Notes: a model not told the origin generated them from the letters alone. DNA of 64,000 bases from Agrypnia vestita (GCA_016648135.1 JADDOH010000137.1:1-64000), one strand, 5' to 3'; numbered from the stretch's first letter, positions 43,610-56,140 are shown. Numbers and translations are program-made.

Positions 43610-43860
43610 AAGCTAGTAGCAAAAGGTTTGAGGGTGTCTTCTACATTCAATTTTTTATAGAAAATATTATTTACACTTTGGGTGAAATGTCGATAGTTAC
43701 GGAAATAAGCGACATCAAAGTTTGCTTTTCCTCAATATTTGTTTTTATCTTTCGTAGAACGTTATTCATACATATTTAGTTTACGTTTTTGGTGAAGTTA
43801 TATTTTTTTTAAATGCGGATAATCATCCATCAACCTAATACCTAACTGAGTCTCGTGGCT
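43610..43860 (+). repeat. MITE family fragment
   Basis: TTTACACTTTGGGTGAAATG, TCGATAGTTACGGAAATAAG and GCGACATCAAAGTTTGCTTT blocks, shared with 47.2 and 54.7 kb. Confidence 0.55.
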
Positions 43861-46440
43861 TATTATAGTGTTAAAAATCAAAATAGGTAATAATAAAATG
43901 GATGTCTGTCTGTATATCTCCTCTCTATAAATCATATTTTGAACTATATAAACAAAATATTGCTTAGGTACCCTCTTACATTATATTGATATGTTCCATT
44001 CCAAATTTCGCAGTTACTTTAGGACATAAAATAACGAAAGTAATTGCATGTAAATAATAAATAAATAAAAATTTTAATAGTAAGAAAAAATATATTGTAA
44101 ACGCATTTTTACTTTGTGAGGCGAAATTCATAAATTGTTTTACAAAATTTATTTAGTTTTTTTGAAGTAATACATGTTCATGTGATATTTATTTATGAAT
44201 AACATCTATTTTCTTTTTGCACAATATTTTTTAACTGTTCTTTTTTCTTCCTACTTTGACTTATTTGGTGGCACCGTGCATAAAACATTAGTTTTATAGG
44301 TGGCAGTGAAAGGGTTAAACTTTTATTCGGAATTAAAAACAGATCGTTTCCAAAAATCTCGAAATAGTTTTATTGACTCGTTTCATTAAGTTTTTACAAA
44401 AACTCATGAAAGGTTGTATGTATTTCATGGGGGAAGAACAAATGGGAATATTAAAAAAATAATTATTACCTAAATATATACCTACTAGCATTCGAAATAT
44501 GTACTTGCCCTGTTATAAGTCCATCGAAACATAGAGAGAATACAAGAATAGGCGTACTTTTGTTTCTCATATTTTCATTCCACAGTGGTGACAGAAATAG
44601 AGCAGAGAGCTTACTTCTGAAATGTCAAAAGTCTTTCAAAGTGACTCTGGCTCTGACCTTCTATTTCACTTTAACGTAGACGACGTGTTCTTCCGGACAG
44701 TTTCAAAGGGTTTCAAAGCCTCTCGTTAGTATTCCCGTTCATTTCAACTACTTTGACGTCTTATTTAAAAAATACAATTTAAAACAATTTAAAAGCCGCT
44801 TACGGAACGACGAGGGCGTTAAAAGTTTGGATAGGTACTTAAACGTTATTAATATTTGTACTTGTAAGTCGCTCACTTCTAAAAGTTGTTTTACTTTAAT
44901 TTAGTATCCAAATTATCTCGTTATCGCTTAATTAACTATCCAGGTTAAACGTGTTCGAAGAAACACGTTGTTACGACTTTCGTGGGGGAAAATCCTGATT
45001 TTGAGGCTGGGTTGCTTTATTTAAATAATAAGAAAAAATTGTTATTTTGAATATATTTTTAATAATAACATTTAAGTATATGAGATACTGTATACTGTCG
45101 TAGAAGGATTACCCGTTCCCAGCCCACAAAGAACTTCATGCCAAAAAAAACTGAAAAAAAAAGGCATGGTCCGGTCAGATATTATTTTTTTTTTAACATA
45201 CATATGATCAACAGTTTGTTAATGATCTTGATACTTAAATAGTTTGAAATAGGATATTACAATTCTTACTTTGTAAAATTATGGCAATTACATTTTAAGG
45301 TTGAGAAATTAGAAACATTAGAAAATAAATATATTTTAAATTATCAAGTTTTACCGAATATAAATTTACTATATACAATAAACAGCGCGTGGATTCCAAG
45401 GTCAACAAAGTCTATCACACGAAACCCCACGGCGTAAGCAAGTATTGCGCTTTTAGTTTATGGTATACTCGTGCATGAATTACATCGAGGAAAATTAAAA
45501 TTTCCCTTTTAAACTGAGCCTAGGTTATGAAGAATATATTATCCAGGTTGATATACTCGTATAATATAGATAAATCATTCTAGGAAAAAGAAAGATAGTC
45601 TAGATTGACATTTTAAAACTTTTGAAGATCTCGTTGATCGAACAGGGATGTTTAAGTCTGTTTGTGAAAGTATTGAGGAGGTGTCCCGTTTGTTATTAAT
45701 TATTTTGTGCTAAAGAGATAAGGTTAGGTTAGGCATTTGAATTCTCTTTCGGGTGGCCATGAATAAATTCCACAAAGCCCAAAGCGAAATAAATCCCACA
45801 ACAATATGTCATGCCTGATTTATATTAAGTATCTCATAAATAATAATACGATATATTACTTATTTTGCGATAATCTGAGATTATTTCATGTCACCGCAGT
45901 CTTGATATTCAACACAAATTACGTTTCCTACGTTGAAGAAATCTAAAACCGGAAATTCTAACCGCGTATTAGTCAACTAGATTCCATCTTCGTTTAACAA
46001 ATACGGCATTTTTAATTGTATTATAATATTATTTTAACGGAAATGACGTAAAAACTAGCTGCGCCAAGATGCACGAAACTAGTTCAGTTTCCGCTCCGGT
46101 TAACTTGTCGCGAAGTGTTCGGATCTCGCGAAAGTTGTCCGAGCCGCTTTACATCGCAGAGCGCATTCACTGAACGAGGAAATCGGAAAATGTTCTAAGG
46201 TGGAAAATCGCTATGCAAAGGCTGCATTATTGTCGATTCGTATGTCGTGTACTCCAAGGTGAACAGAGGAACACCAAATAAAATGTAAGATTACAAGCGC
46301 ATATCACATGCACGATTTATTTATCAAATAATTTTTCAATCATATTTGAACAATATATATTTGTATTTGTACTAGTATATTTGTATTTGTACAATTGTAA
46401 TTCGCTATTTGTTTATCTTTATTCATTTCAAACTAAATTA
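43861..46440. other. long stretch without a recognised gene
   Basis: Mostly AT-rich. 44690-44960 and 46060-46260 are GC-richer and single-copy in appearance (the second with TCGCGAAGTGTTCGGATCTC and TCGCGAAAGTTG). A short TTAGG pair (GGTTAGGTTAGG) lies at about 45722. No exon called. Confidence 0.35.
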
Positions 46441-46473
46441 AACACAAATTTATTTGGTTCAAACCACTAAATT

Positions 46474-46660
46474 TGATACCGGCTCCGAACCACAGTTCCT
46501 TCATCAGGGTAAACTACAAACTGTGGGCAAAATATGGGCAACTATATTCATTTAACTTATTTTTGTGTGTACCTGCTGTATGACATATTTTTGAACCAAT
46601 ATATTTTTGGTAACAACAACCGGTTACGGAACCACCGTTCTTTCTTCAGGGTGTCTACAA
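46474..46660 (-). repeat. two tandem hammerhead-like repeat ends
   Basis: Minus strand: one unit with CTGAAGA (46649-46643), A, AGAAC/GTTCC helix, GTAAC, CGGTT. About 140 bases further along that strand is a second with CTGATGA (46507-46501), A, GAAC/GTTC helix with TGTG loop, GGAG, CCGGTA. Both are mutated in the GAAA block. Tandem spacing is what repeat termini of Penelope-type elements would give. Confidence 0.5.
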
Positions 46661-46890
46661 CTAGAACATAAAATTTTATAAATAAAGCTTAGGCTGAAAA
46701 AAAAATTGTGTACATACTCACCCCATTATTCTCAGGATAACACGACTGTTATAGTAGGTGATTGTTATCATATCAAATAGCAAAAAATAGACGGGACATG
46801 AGAAAATCAAGTCATCTATCAAATATCAATATTTCACTGAGCATTAAAGCACTTTGGATGAAGAAATCTGTACATGCATGTGAATCAATA

Positions 46891-46909
46891 TTTTTTTTTT
46901 TTTTTTTTT
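46891..46909. repeat. T19 homopolymer
   Basis: Nineteen consecutive T, adjacent to a minus-strand SINE head, probably an A-tail on the minus strand. Confidence 0.9.
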
Positions 46910-46922
46910 AATAAATAGAAAA

Positions 46923-46996
46923 AGCTATGAAAATAGGACTAACTTGCTAGTTTGGGCTGAGATTCGAACCCGCGACCATTGGATCACGAGGCGAGT
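46923..46996 (-). repeat. tRNA-derived SINE, B-box portion
   Basis: Minus strand: CTCGCCTCGTGATCC, GGTCGCGGGTTCGAATCTC, AACTAGCAAGTTAGTCC, TATTTTCATAG. Truncated at both ends. Confidence 0.7.
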
Positions 46997-47099
46997 GCAA
47001 GTTTGAATAGTATTAGTATTTATTTATTAGCAACATTTGAATAGTATTAGTATTTATTCTATATGATATTCATCATGCCAAAATTGTCGTAGTATACAG

Positions 47100-47300
47100 T
47101 ATCATAAAAGTTTAGAGGCTGTTACGTAGCCCCTAAGTTTTTTGCTAATAACTAGTAGCATAGCAAAAACTTCGAAGGAGACCTCCTTACTCAATTTCGA
47201 AAAGAAAATATTTTTTACACTTTGGGTGAGATGTCAACGGAGAAAAATGACTAGAAATTTTTCATTTTTTTCAATATACCTGACTTATTTTCTGTATTAT
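47100..47300 (+). repeat. MITE family fragment
   Basis: TTTTTACACTTTGGGTGAGA and TGTCAACGGAGAAAAATGAC match 43.67 and 54.70 kb. The frame 47142-47390 runs through it. Confidence 0.5.
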
Positions 47301-47642
47301 GATAACAATAACAATGGACCAATGAGATATACCCGTTATTTGGTTTTCACAAATACCTACTTATTGACAAAATGTTGTGTACGTTTATGATTAATTAAAT
47401 AAATTGCATCCGTGTAATTAATTAATACCAAATACTGTTATTTCTTATCCAAAAGACATTACCGATTTATGAGTAATTTATTTAATAAAATTCATACATA
47501 ATATGCGTTTATTTTAATTTTATTATAAGTGTTATTTATTAAATGGTTAGTTATTATAACCGTGAGTTGGAGGTCTTTCCATTTAAGAAAGACAATCGAA
47601 TTAGTATGTGTAAGTCGTGCTTACGACGCACATTATTTTGTT

Positions 47643-47674
47643 GTGTTGGTGTTTACGGCTACAAACACCAACAC
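47643..47674. repeat. perfect 12-bp hairpin
   Basis: GTGTTGGTGTTT and AAACACCAACAC separated by eight bases. Confidence 0.8.
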
Positions 47675-47682
47675 GACGAAAC

Positions 47683-48345
47683 AATCGGCCGTATTCTGAA
47701 AATAAAAATATTGAGATCTTAAGATTGTTATCCCAACACTTGATAGACAAGAATAAAAATAAAAATAAAAGATACGTCGGTATTTCTTTATTTCAGTTTT
47801 TACTTGAGAGAGAGGGAGACAACGCGATAATGCGACGCGAGACATGTCAAACGTCAACATATACATATATACGAGTCCAACGAAACAATGACAATTTTGC
47901 CATAATTTTACATCAAGACACTGTGGGAGAAGAAATTAATAAGGGCATATGAAATATTCTTTTTTCATAGGCTTTAAGCATAAGTACTTATTTCATGTAA
48001 TTTTAGTCAAAACCTGAGAATTATAAGGTTACGTTTGCGATAGGTACTTAGGTAATCCGTTTGAAGCTGTCAGACCAGACCGCTTAGATAAGAAGGCACC
48101 GGAGAAGTCATTTTTCTACAGGGATAGCAGACACCGGATACCGGACACCGCAAATAAAGGTATTTAATTTGAGAGAGACACATATGTGAAAATATACATA
48201 TCTCATTATTTTAGTACGACAAATACCGAATAATGACGTATACCTACGAATACATCTCGTTTATATTTTATTTTTATTTTCGTCTATTAAGTATTGGTAT
48301 AAAAATCTTAAGATCCCAATATTGCTATTTTCGGAATACAGCTGA
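47683..48345. mobile_element. fold-back element, arms about 110 bp
   Basis: Left arm (about 47683-47790: CGGCCGTATTCTGAAAATAA, GATCTTAAGATTGTTATCCC, ACTTGATAGACAAGAATAAA) and right arm (about 48222-48345) are reverse complements with scattered mismatches. Two frames across the arms (47617-47952, 48233-48475) are artefacts of AT-rich palindromic sequence. Confidence 0.75.
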
Positions 48346-48773
48346 ACGTGCCTCGTACGCACGGCTTACACATACTATTCAATTATCTTTCTTAAATGGA
48401 AAACAGGTCTACATGCCAAGTTTTTATTGCTCTCCAACATACACAGATACACTCCGTTATTTATTATATTTGTAGACAGCCTCCCATGAAATAAATGGTA
48501 TCATGCACCCCGTCCGATGGAGGAAGAAAAAGTTTTAGCCCACCACGGCGCAATGCGACACCATTCAGAAGGGTGTTGTAAAACAAGAACTACCCTAAAC
48601 TCTATTTACAATCCCCATAATAAAAATAGACCCTTCTTGAGATGTTTCACACTTCAGTGGCAATAGAGAGCGTTGCTTTTGCATACTTCAAATGTAGATA
48701 TCAATAAAGAAAGTAATAAAATTGTTTTATTATAATACTCAGATTGATTTGAATTGAAATAATAATTTATTTA
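48346..48773. other. no gene recognised
   Basis: No match; ordinary sequence up to the LINE tail. Confidence 0.35.
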
Positions 48774-48797
48774 TTTATTTATTTATTCATTCATTTA
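48774..48797 (-). repeat. (TAAA)n LINE tail
   Basis: On the minus strand this is a short run of AATA/TAAA units ending the adjacent LINE; the same kind of tail closes 34690-35353. Confidence 0.75.
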
Positions 48798-48893
48798 CGC
48801 CTAAATAGGCTTTTACATATGTAGGTATATAACAGTTATTTGCAAAAATAATATAAACAGAGAGAAAAACAAAAAAAAGAAAGTGTATATAAT

Positions 48894-51064
48894 TTACATT
48901 ATGGCGGAATGAAGCGCTCTCAGTATCGCGCCCCTATACTGTGACAGGCCAGAACCAAACACGTCCGCTATGTTTGTATAATTGTTACCTAACCTGTGTA
49001 TTCTAGGTACTAGCGAGTTGTAGTGAGCATTTGTTCTAGTATTGTCACAGTAAAAAGGCGTCGGCACTCGAGTAGTTCGACTGGGTACATGGAACATTAT
49101 TAAGGACAAAATTTCAGGGCTGTGGTAATGCGAGTTTACAATTTTATATAATAAAATCAGATCGGATAAAACTCTCCTGTCCGATAGTGGCAATAAACCG
49201 GTAAAATATAATAAGTTTGTATAGTTAAGATTTTCTATTGGGATATGGAGACGGAAATTTATGTAGCGTAAAAATTTATGTTGAATTCTTTCTATTGTAT
49301 GAACATGAGCATTGTAATAGGGACACCAGATAGATGAGTTGTATTCGATTTGACTTCTAACAAGAGAACAATAAAGGAGTTTGACCGTTTGAATATTTGT
49401 GAAGGAATTACAAGAGCGCAGAACAAAGCCAAGTGTTTTCATAGCCTTGTTTGCTATATTATTGATATGGTTTACGAATGATAATTCCTCGTCAAATAAA
49501 ATGCCAAGATCATTAATTTCAGTAACGGTTTTCAAGGGAGTGGCATTAATCGAGTAGTTAAAAATGATAGGATTTTTAATTGTATGAAAGCGTATAATTT
49601 GGCATTTGTCAATATTTAGAAGGAGTTTATTAGTACTGCACCAGTAATTCAGATTGGCCAAATTAAGTTGGATCTTTTGGCAATCTTGAATATTTCGTAT
49701 CACTTTAAACACTTTCATGTCATCAGCAAAAATTAAAATGTTCACATCATGAAAAACAGTAATAATGTCATTAATAAATAATAAAAACAAGATAGGTCCT
49801 AGATGAGAACCTTGTGGGACACCGCTGGTTGCTCTAAACTTAAAGGAAGAGAAAGAATTTATTTTTACAAATAGTTCTCTATTACAAATATATGATTTTA
49901 TCCAATTTAAAAATTTTCCCCTTATACCTATTTTATTAAGTTTGAATAACAATATGTTGTGATCCACCTTATCAAACGCTTTACTGAAATCAGTGTATAT
50001 AGAGTCAACTTGTAGTTTCTGCGATAAAGCATTAGTAATGTAACTTTGATATAATAAAAGATTCGTTAAAGTAGATTTGCCAGGTGTAAAACCATGTTGA
50101 TTAGGAACAATTATTTTATTTATATCGTTCGAAATATTTTCTAGAACAACACTTTCAAACAGTTTAGGTATGGTGGATAAAATACATATAGGACGATAAT
50201 TGGAGACATCACTCTTATTACCCTTTTTAAATACTGGAATAAGATAACTTAATTTCCAGGCTTCGGAGAAAGTGCCCAATTCCAGAGATTGATTAAATAA
50301 TTCTACTAGTGGATAGGATATTGAGGATACACATAGTTTTAATAGGTGGAATGTTGTCAGGGCCGGGAGATTTGTATACATCTAACAATTTAATTTTCTT
50401 TACGACTTGATCAAGGTTGATGCGAACTGATGAAATGTTAAGACTATCAATGAGTTCAGAGTCAGGAATGCTATTATCAGTAGCTGAATATACATTCATG
50501 AATGATTTTACAAATAAATTAACAATGCCGTTGATGTTGTCGCTGGATTCATTGCGAAAGTGCATAGTGTTTGGTAGATTAGAACTATTTTGTTTTTTAG
50601 AATTAACATATTTCCAAAAACTCTTAATATTAGATTTTATATTGCTTTCAGTTTTGGCGATGTACTCATTGTAACATTTCTTAGATAAAGTTTTTTCTAA
50701 GATCATGAAAAAGTGCATAGCTGTTTATAGATTTGGACTCTTTAAAACATTTATGTGCAAGCTTTTTCTTACAAACTAATGTAATCAATTCCCTTGTATA
50801 CCATTTAGGATAATTATTAGCATTATTGTTTGTAGATTTAGGAACATAGGATGTAATTGCATTGGTAATTATTGAGTTAAATCTATCAACCTTTGAGTCG
50901 ATAGATGTGTAATCTTTAAGAAATGACCAGCTTTGTTCATGGAGATATGCAGATACCTTGGTGTAGTCCGTATTATGAAAATCGAAACTTGATATAGGGT
51001 ATCGTAAGTTGCCAATGGTCACATTATGAATTTCAAATTCTAGAGGTGGGTGGAGTACATCCAT
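48894..51064 (-). pseudogene. non-LTR retrotransposon ORF2 (reverse transcriptase), 5'-truncated
   Basis: Three minus-strand pieces. 51064-50681 begins near the end of the apurinic endonuclease (PPLEFEIH) and covers the linker. 50718-50293 carries YKSPGPDNIP, the start of the RT. 50381-48894 (495 codons) has the RT core: NYRPI (61-65), QHGF (95-98), DFSKAFDKVDH (131-141), GVPQGS (187-192) and the catalytic FADD (218-221). It then has the C-terminal region with YNSSIWCPYYNAH and IQHKFLRY. Two frameshifts separate the pieces (near 50700 and 50340). Most of the endonuclease is missing. The clade looks CR1/Jockey-like (no RNase H seen). The long intact last frame shows this is the youngest LINE in the window. 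It lies in the same orientation as the presumed host gene. Confidence 0.95.
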
Positions 51065-51235
51065 AATAAAATATAGTAAGTAAAATATAAATATATAACC
51101 GCATTAATTGATTTGTTTGGTACCTACAGTTTCCCACAATCATTTCAGATTTAATGAAATATTAGTTATAATATTGTATTGATGGATTCCTTGTTTTTAC
51201 TACAAAATACTTAATACAATTAAAAATTTATATTA
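51065..51235. other. LINE 5' junction and AT-rich flank
   Basis: Coding similarity stops at about 51064-51080, marking 5' truncation. I could not identify a target-site duplication. Confidence 0.4.
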
Positions 51236-51389
51236 TCCCAATACTTAATAACAATTTCATTATCTGTCTGTCTGTACGTCCGTAGCTTCTTTAATGAGAA
51301 CATAATTTTTTCTTCTTTTTTAATAAATAAATACTTATTCTTTAGGAACTGACATGTAAAAATACCGCCATTTGACGGGTTAGAGCTAG
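51236..51389 (+). mobile_element. small Helitron-like element with A/T insertion site
   Basis: 5' TCCCAATACTTAATAACAAT preceded by A, TTTCATTATCTGTCTGTCTG head; 3' hairpin ACCGCC.../GACGGGT then TAGAGCTAG before T. 154 bases, non-coding. Confidence 0.65.
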
Positions 51390-52551
51390 TATTTATTAAA
51401 AAATCAAGATGAAATTAAGTTATTAAGTATAGCCACTTGAGTATCCATTACCTACCGCAATATATTACCTTTATTAAATTCATTATTATTATTGGGTTGA
51501 GGATGTCAGCGAAAATTTCATTAATTATAATAATAATTTGCCGAGTTTATATTTATAAATTATGTATATGATAGCATAACGAAATCGTTTTTTAGATATA
51601 TGGGAAGGTATTATGTATACATATATAAGATACACCGAAAAAAGAATCGTATACCTGATAATAACATTTTCTTGTTGTTTATTTAAAATAAAATATAATC
51701 AAATCTAATTAATAAATGTTTGAAATAATTAGCCTATTAGTTTAAAAATAAACTCTTAAATAACTGTTTAATCTCTGGCATAGCGGCGAAAATATCACAT
51801 AGTGAAGATGACATAATGTATTCAAAAAAACGTAAATAACAAATGTATTTAGAAGTTTAGAGCTTAAAGGAGAAAGTCGTAAGATGTCCACTCTGTTTAT
51901 TTTTCTTTTTATAACAATATCACACAGGTAAGGCGGATAAGTGGATGACCATAAGGGTTTTATTATCCTGGCCCAGATATTACTTTACGACCAAGATCCT
52001 TGGGAAGAATGTGGAGAAAACATGCACCTGATTTTACCTGCGTGTCTGATATAATTTAAAATTTAAACTTTAAAATCAAGGAGCGATTTGTCAAGCAAAC
52101 ACGTGTACAAAATACCGGGGCGGTATACATGAAATACGGATACTTCGACTGTTAGGTAGCAATTGGTCCAACTGTGCAATTCCCTGTTGCCTGCATCGAT
52201 TTATGACTCGAACCTAAAATATACCTAAAATGAACTCTGAATAACGATGTATGTTATTTAATTGTATAACCTTCTTTAACGGCCTCATGGGACTCCATGA
52301 TACATGTCATATTAAACGCTATCAACCATTGACATCTACCTCTTGCAGGTCCGACTTGACATTATCTGCCTGAGTCTATCTTGGTCTCCGCCTCGATAGG
52401 TATTTAATTTCTTTACAAGTACATCACCATGATCTTCTTTTCTGTCTCCAACAAATGTGTGTTGGGGAATGTCGCATCTTATTCACGAAGGAGGAGCTCC
52501 AAGGAAATATACATGACGCGGCAAATTTATATCCATGCATTACACTACTAA
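51390..52551. other. no gene recognised
   Basis: AT-rich DNA without a family match. Confidence 0.35.
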
Positions 52552-52697
52552 GGGCCGGTTATATCAAGTTGGATTAAAGTAAGTGTTCTTTTAAAGCATA
52601 GTTTTTTACGTTCTCCACCGATCAGACGATCCGTTTTCGTAAAAATCTATGCTTTAATCGACCGCTTACTTTGATCGAACTTGAAACAACCGGGCCT
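52552..52697. mobile_element. fold-back MITE (GGGCCGGTT ends), copy 1
   Basis: AGGGCCGGTTATATCAAGTT and AACTTGAAACAACCGGGCCT are inverted termini. The arms extend about 55 bases (AAAGTAAG / CTTACTTT; AAAGCATAG / CTATGCTTT). The same ends occur at 63322-63450. Confidence 0.75.
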
Positions 52698-53815
52698 AAT
52701 ACATACTGCGTCTTAACTTCCTGAATGAATACTTATATTATTATTGATAATATCATGTACTTGCTTATATTTTACTTGTTATTTACTTTAAGGTAAGTAT
52801 TATTAGAGCTCGTGTTATTGCTTAAGGTGCGTTATTAATAAATAAATAAAATAAAAATTGTAACATTTAAATATCGCCCAATTTCTACCCTAATTTTATT
52901 CTTCCAGGGTGGTATTTTATTAACCTTGTATATTCTCTAATTAGGGTATTTCGTATTTGGCCATAAACCTTGCAAAGGACTTTATTTTCGCAGACGTAAA
53001 TCCTATAGAATGATACAGTAGGTATACATATTAATGATTTAATTTTCACAAAAATTAATTACGGACATAATTTATTTATATTTTTATAGAAAAACTTGTT
53101 CTACATTAGTCTTTATTGTCAATGTTGTGATGGATTCCAGATGTGATGAAAAATACCACAGCCGCAGCGTGGTCGGAGATTAAATACGTTTGTGATAGAC
53201 CAATTACACAGCCACATTCCAGAGATCGTCGAATAATCTTCTCCTTCATGACTGATGATTAGTTTGGATTGCAGGAAGAAGATAACCACTGCCTTCTATA
53301 GCGGTTCATCTGTTCTATTCTGTTCAGTGGTAGATTTGTAGTCGCGCAAGAGCTCCACTTCCCAAAGGACCTCCGATTCCACGAGATTCGATTCGCAACA
53401 GAAAAAACGACAAAAAAAAGGGCCAACAAACCATTTTTGCTCTAAAAATGCTAATTATTGACTTCGTGCACGCTCGGTACCCGGGCCGGCTCGGAAATTT
53501 AGGACTAATTCAACGTAAAACATTCACGTTGTACAGTAATATTATTATTTTCGTTATATCTCAAAAAAGTTTCAAAAAAGGCCCTAAAAGTGTTCAATGA
53601 GATAGGCCCACTCGCGTACCTACACAACAAACCTACCCCAGATTCTATTGATCCTTGATCATCATTTATAAAAACAGTGATGACAAACTGACAGATGATG
53701 CATATTGAAGGGCTAGTCAATAATTAGCAATAATAAGAATAAACCAAAATTTCTGACAATTAAATCATATTATTTATTGAACTTTGTGGAATTACATGAT
53801 TGATTTGTATATTAA
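52698..53815. other. no gene recognised
   Basis: Single-copy-looking and AT-rich. The minus frame 53505-53720 is unrecognised. Confidence 0.35.
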
Positions 53816-54012
53816 TAAAACACTTGTATCACACCACTTTTGAGTTTAAGCATAGATTAACTAAGTAGTTTTTAGAACTAGTAGTTTGAGAACAGACGTT
53901 CTCATCTACAGGTGAGAATATGTCACCTGTAGCTGAGAACATCTGTAACTCTCGAAACTAGAAGTGTATACCTACTTAAACTTAAAAGTGATCTTATACA
54001 AGTGTTTTATTT
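53816..54012. repeat. inverted pair of hammerhead-like repeat ends
   Basis: A large palindrome (ATAAAACACTTGTATCA ... AAGTGTTTTAT outer arms; TTAGAACTAGTAGTTT ... CGAAACTAGAAGTG inner). Each half contains a hairpin (GAGAAC/GTTCTC on the left) next to a mutated CTGANGA (CTGTAGA or CTGTAGC) and AAAC/GAAAC. It looks like two terminal repeats in head-to-head arrangement. Confidence 0.6.
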
Positions 54013-54544
54013 ATATACAAATGAATTAAATCGTAACTAAATCATTAACAAACTCGGTGGTTCTAATTTATGATTGATTATTATACTCGTACACTAGTAG
54101 AAAAGTCACAATCTCAAACTAAGAGTAAAATTTTTACCATAAGCATTCTGACAATCGACTAATTTTTACGTTTTTTAAATCTTTTTAATTGAATCTAAAC
54201 TATCTATACATATCTCTAAAACAAAATTATGCTTATCTTGATTTAATCTTAACGCTTATCTTAATTTAATCTAAACTAATCTCTACAACAAAATTTTGCT
54301 TAAAATAAAATATATTTATTAATATTTTATAATTATTAATAAATTTCCTTTAAAATAAAATAAAAACCATTAAAAATTATGAAATGGTGAAAATTGATCA
54401 CAATTTGTAAAAACTATATTTTACAACAAATCCAAACATGCCTATATATCCGTATTCCATGTATATCTGCAATAATCTACATTATATGTAAAAAAAAAAA
54501 CAATTTTTTCGGGCGTTATATTCATTATTTTAACCAGTTTTTCA
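54013..54544. other. no gene recognised
   Basis: AT-rich DNA. Confidence 0.35.
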
Positions 54545-54825
54545 TTTATTTTTCAATTATTTAATTTATGTTATCATATTTGACTTGTAATAGAGCGAAT
54601 GAATTTTTAATATACGTTAAAATTAAGTTAATTTCATGATACTCCAACGATTTACAGATGATAGGTAAAATATATTGAAAAAAAATGCAAACTTCGATGT
54701 CATTTATCTCCTTAACGCTTGACATTTCACCCAAAGTATATGCATATTTTTTGTTCAAAATTAAAAGAAAAATTCCCAGAAATTTTTGCTACTAGCTCCG
54801 AGATATCCTGTGTATACATTTTAAC
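54545..54825. repeat. MITE family copy
   Basis: ATGCAAACTTCGATGTCATT, CTTGACATTTCACCCAAAGT, AGAGCGAATGAATTTTTAAT and, at the right, TATCCTGTGTA. Similar to 17.5-17.9, 25.5, 43.7 and 47.2 kb. Confidence 0.6.
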
Positions 54826-55103
54826 CTACAAAAATAATATAAATATCAAACATAATAATTCTGATGTTTTTCCGCCCATCTGTCCTCGTAACTTTATGTA
54901 ACGTCCGTAATTTCGTTCGAATTCACGGCTAAAAAAACGGCCGGAGATGAGGCCCGGGCAACCAAACCCGAACCAGCCGTTTCACGCATGTTGCTACGGC
55001 CGACACACCGTGGAGCGCCAAAAAGATGTTACAAAAAAATATGTACTAGGGCTTGGCAATGACGCGAACCGACGTTCCGTCATTTTTGGCGGGTTGCAAC
55101 TAG
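54826..55103 (+). mobile_element. small Helitron-like element, best 3' end
   Basis: Head CTGTCCTCGTAACTTTATGT. Tail GACGCGAACCGACGTT, hairpin CCGTCA (55077-55082), TTTT loop, TGGCGG (55087-55092), GGTTGCAA, CTAG (55100-55103), T. The hairpin-to-CTAG distance fits Helitron 3' ends. Non-coding. Confidence 0.65.
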
Positions 55104-56140
55104 TATTATACTAAAGATCTTTAAAACGTTAACTTGAGCAGAATGTACCACTGGGAGATGGAATTCTTCACCCGCCGCGGTGTAGGCGTACGCTGATAAA
55201 GCGGTGTATCATCGGCGAAGATAGTGAGTCACTATTTACGATGCTTTAATCAGACGTGCGACACACGGACGGCTGTGACGTCACACGTTATACCTCCCGG
55301 AGCAGTTGCGGGAATCGATCGTCACAAGAAGTGATAACAAATTGAATTATGCATCGCGCGGTACTACAGAAATCAAATTAAGCAGCTAGCTCGTTAATTT
55401 CTCCACTACCCAAGCTAGGCTTTCGCGGGTTACGTGTGTAAATAAAGGCCTACACAGATATATGGCGATACATCGAGGCGTATTTGGGATCCCCCGTACA
55501 TTTTAAATAAAATAAAAAATTTATTAATTTTTTTAATTTTCTTTTCAGCAATACTTGCAATTTAATAAATATAAAAGAAAATGACTCAAATAAATATATC
55601 TACACGAACAGGGAAAATCTGTAGAATATATTTTACTAAAATAGAACATCTTAATTGCTTATATATTTTAATTTAATTGTAACAAAAAAAAATATATCTA
55701 GTTCATAAACTTTTAAAAACATAAATTAACATAAGATTATAGATCATAATCATACAGTAAACTTATATTTCGCATATTTAGCACCTAACCTACGTACATA
55801 TTATTTTGCGTTCTTTCCAGTTTTGTTTGTGGAATTCTAAAATCCCACTGAAAACTTTATTTCATAGTTTTATTCATATATGATGGAACTAATGAGTTTT
55901 TGTTTGGCATGTCAAAACAAGGACATTTTGTATAATTTGTTGCTAAACTGTCATTAACTTAAGTTACTTTACCACATAGCGCATTCTTGCGTATCTATTA
56001 CAACTCAAAATAGACTTCACGGCTCTGTTGTGAATTTTATTTCTTCAAAAATAATATTGTTGTACCATGTGCGAAGTAACAATGGATTATAGGACCTCTG
56101 GTTAGATTTATCTAGAAAATTCTGCCATGTGTATACGACC
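55104..56140. other. single-copy-looking DNA with candidate regulatory block
   Basis: 55130-55480 is GC-richer and repeat-free. It includes the 12-base palindrome TGTGACGTCACA (55274-55285), a perfect CRE-type site, and several GATAA motifs. It is followed by AT-rich DNA. No exon recognised. Confidence 0.4.
55274..55285. promoter_or_regulatory. CRE-type palindrome
   Basis: TGTGACGTCACA contains the full TGACGTCA octamer bound by CREB/ATF bZIP proteins. Function here is inference from sequence and from its place in a repeat-poor, CpG-containing block. Confidence 0.35.

Noticed and set aside
47617..47952. 111-codon plus ORF
   Set aside because: Lies across one arm of a fold-back element; the reciprocal arm gives a similar frame at 48233-48475.
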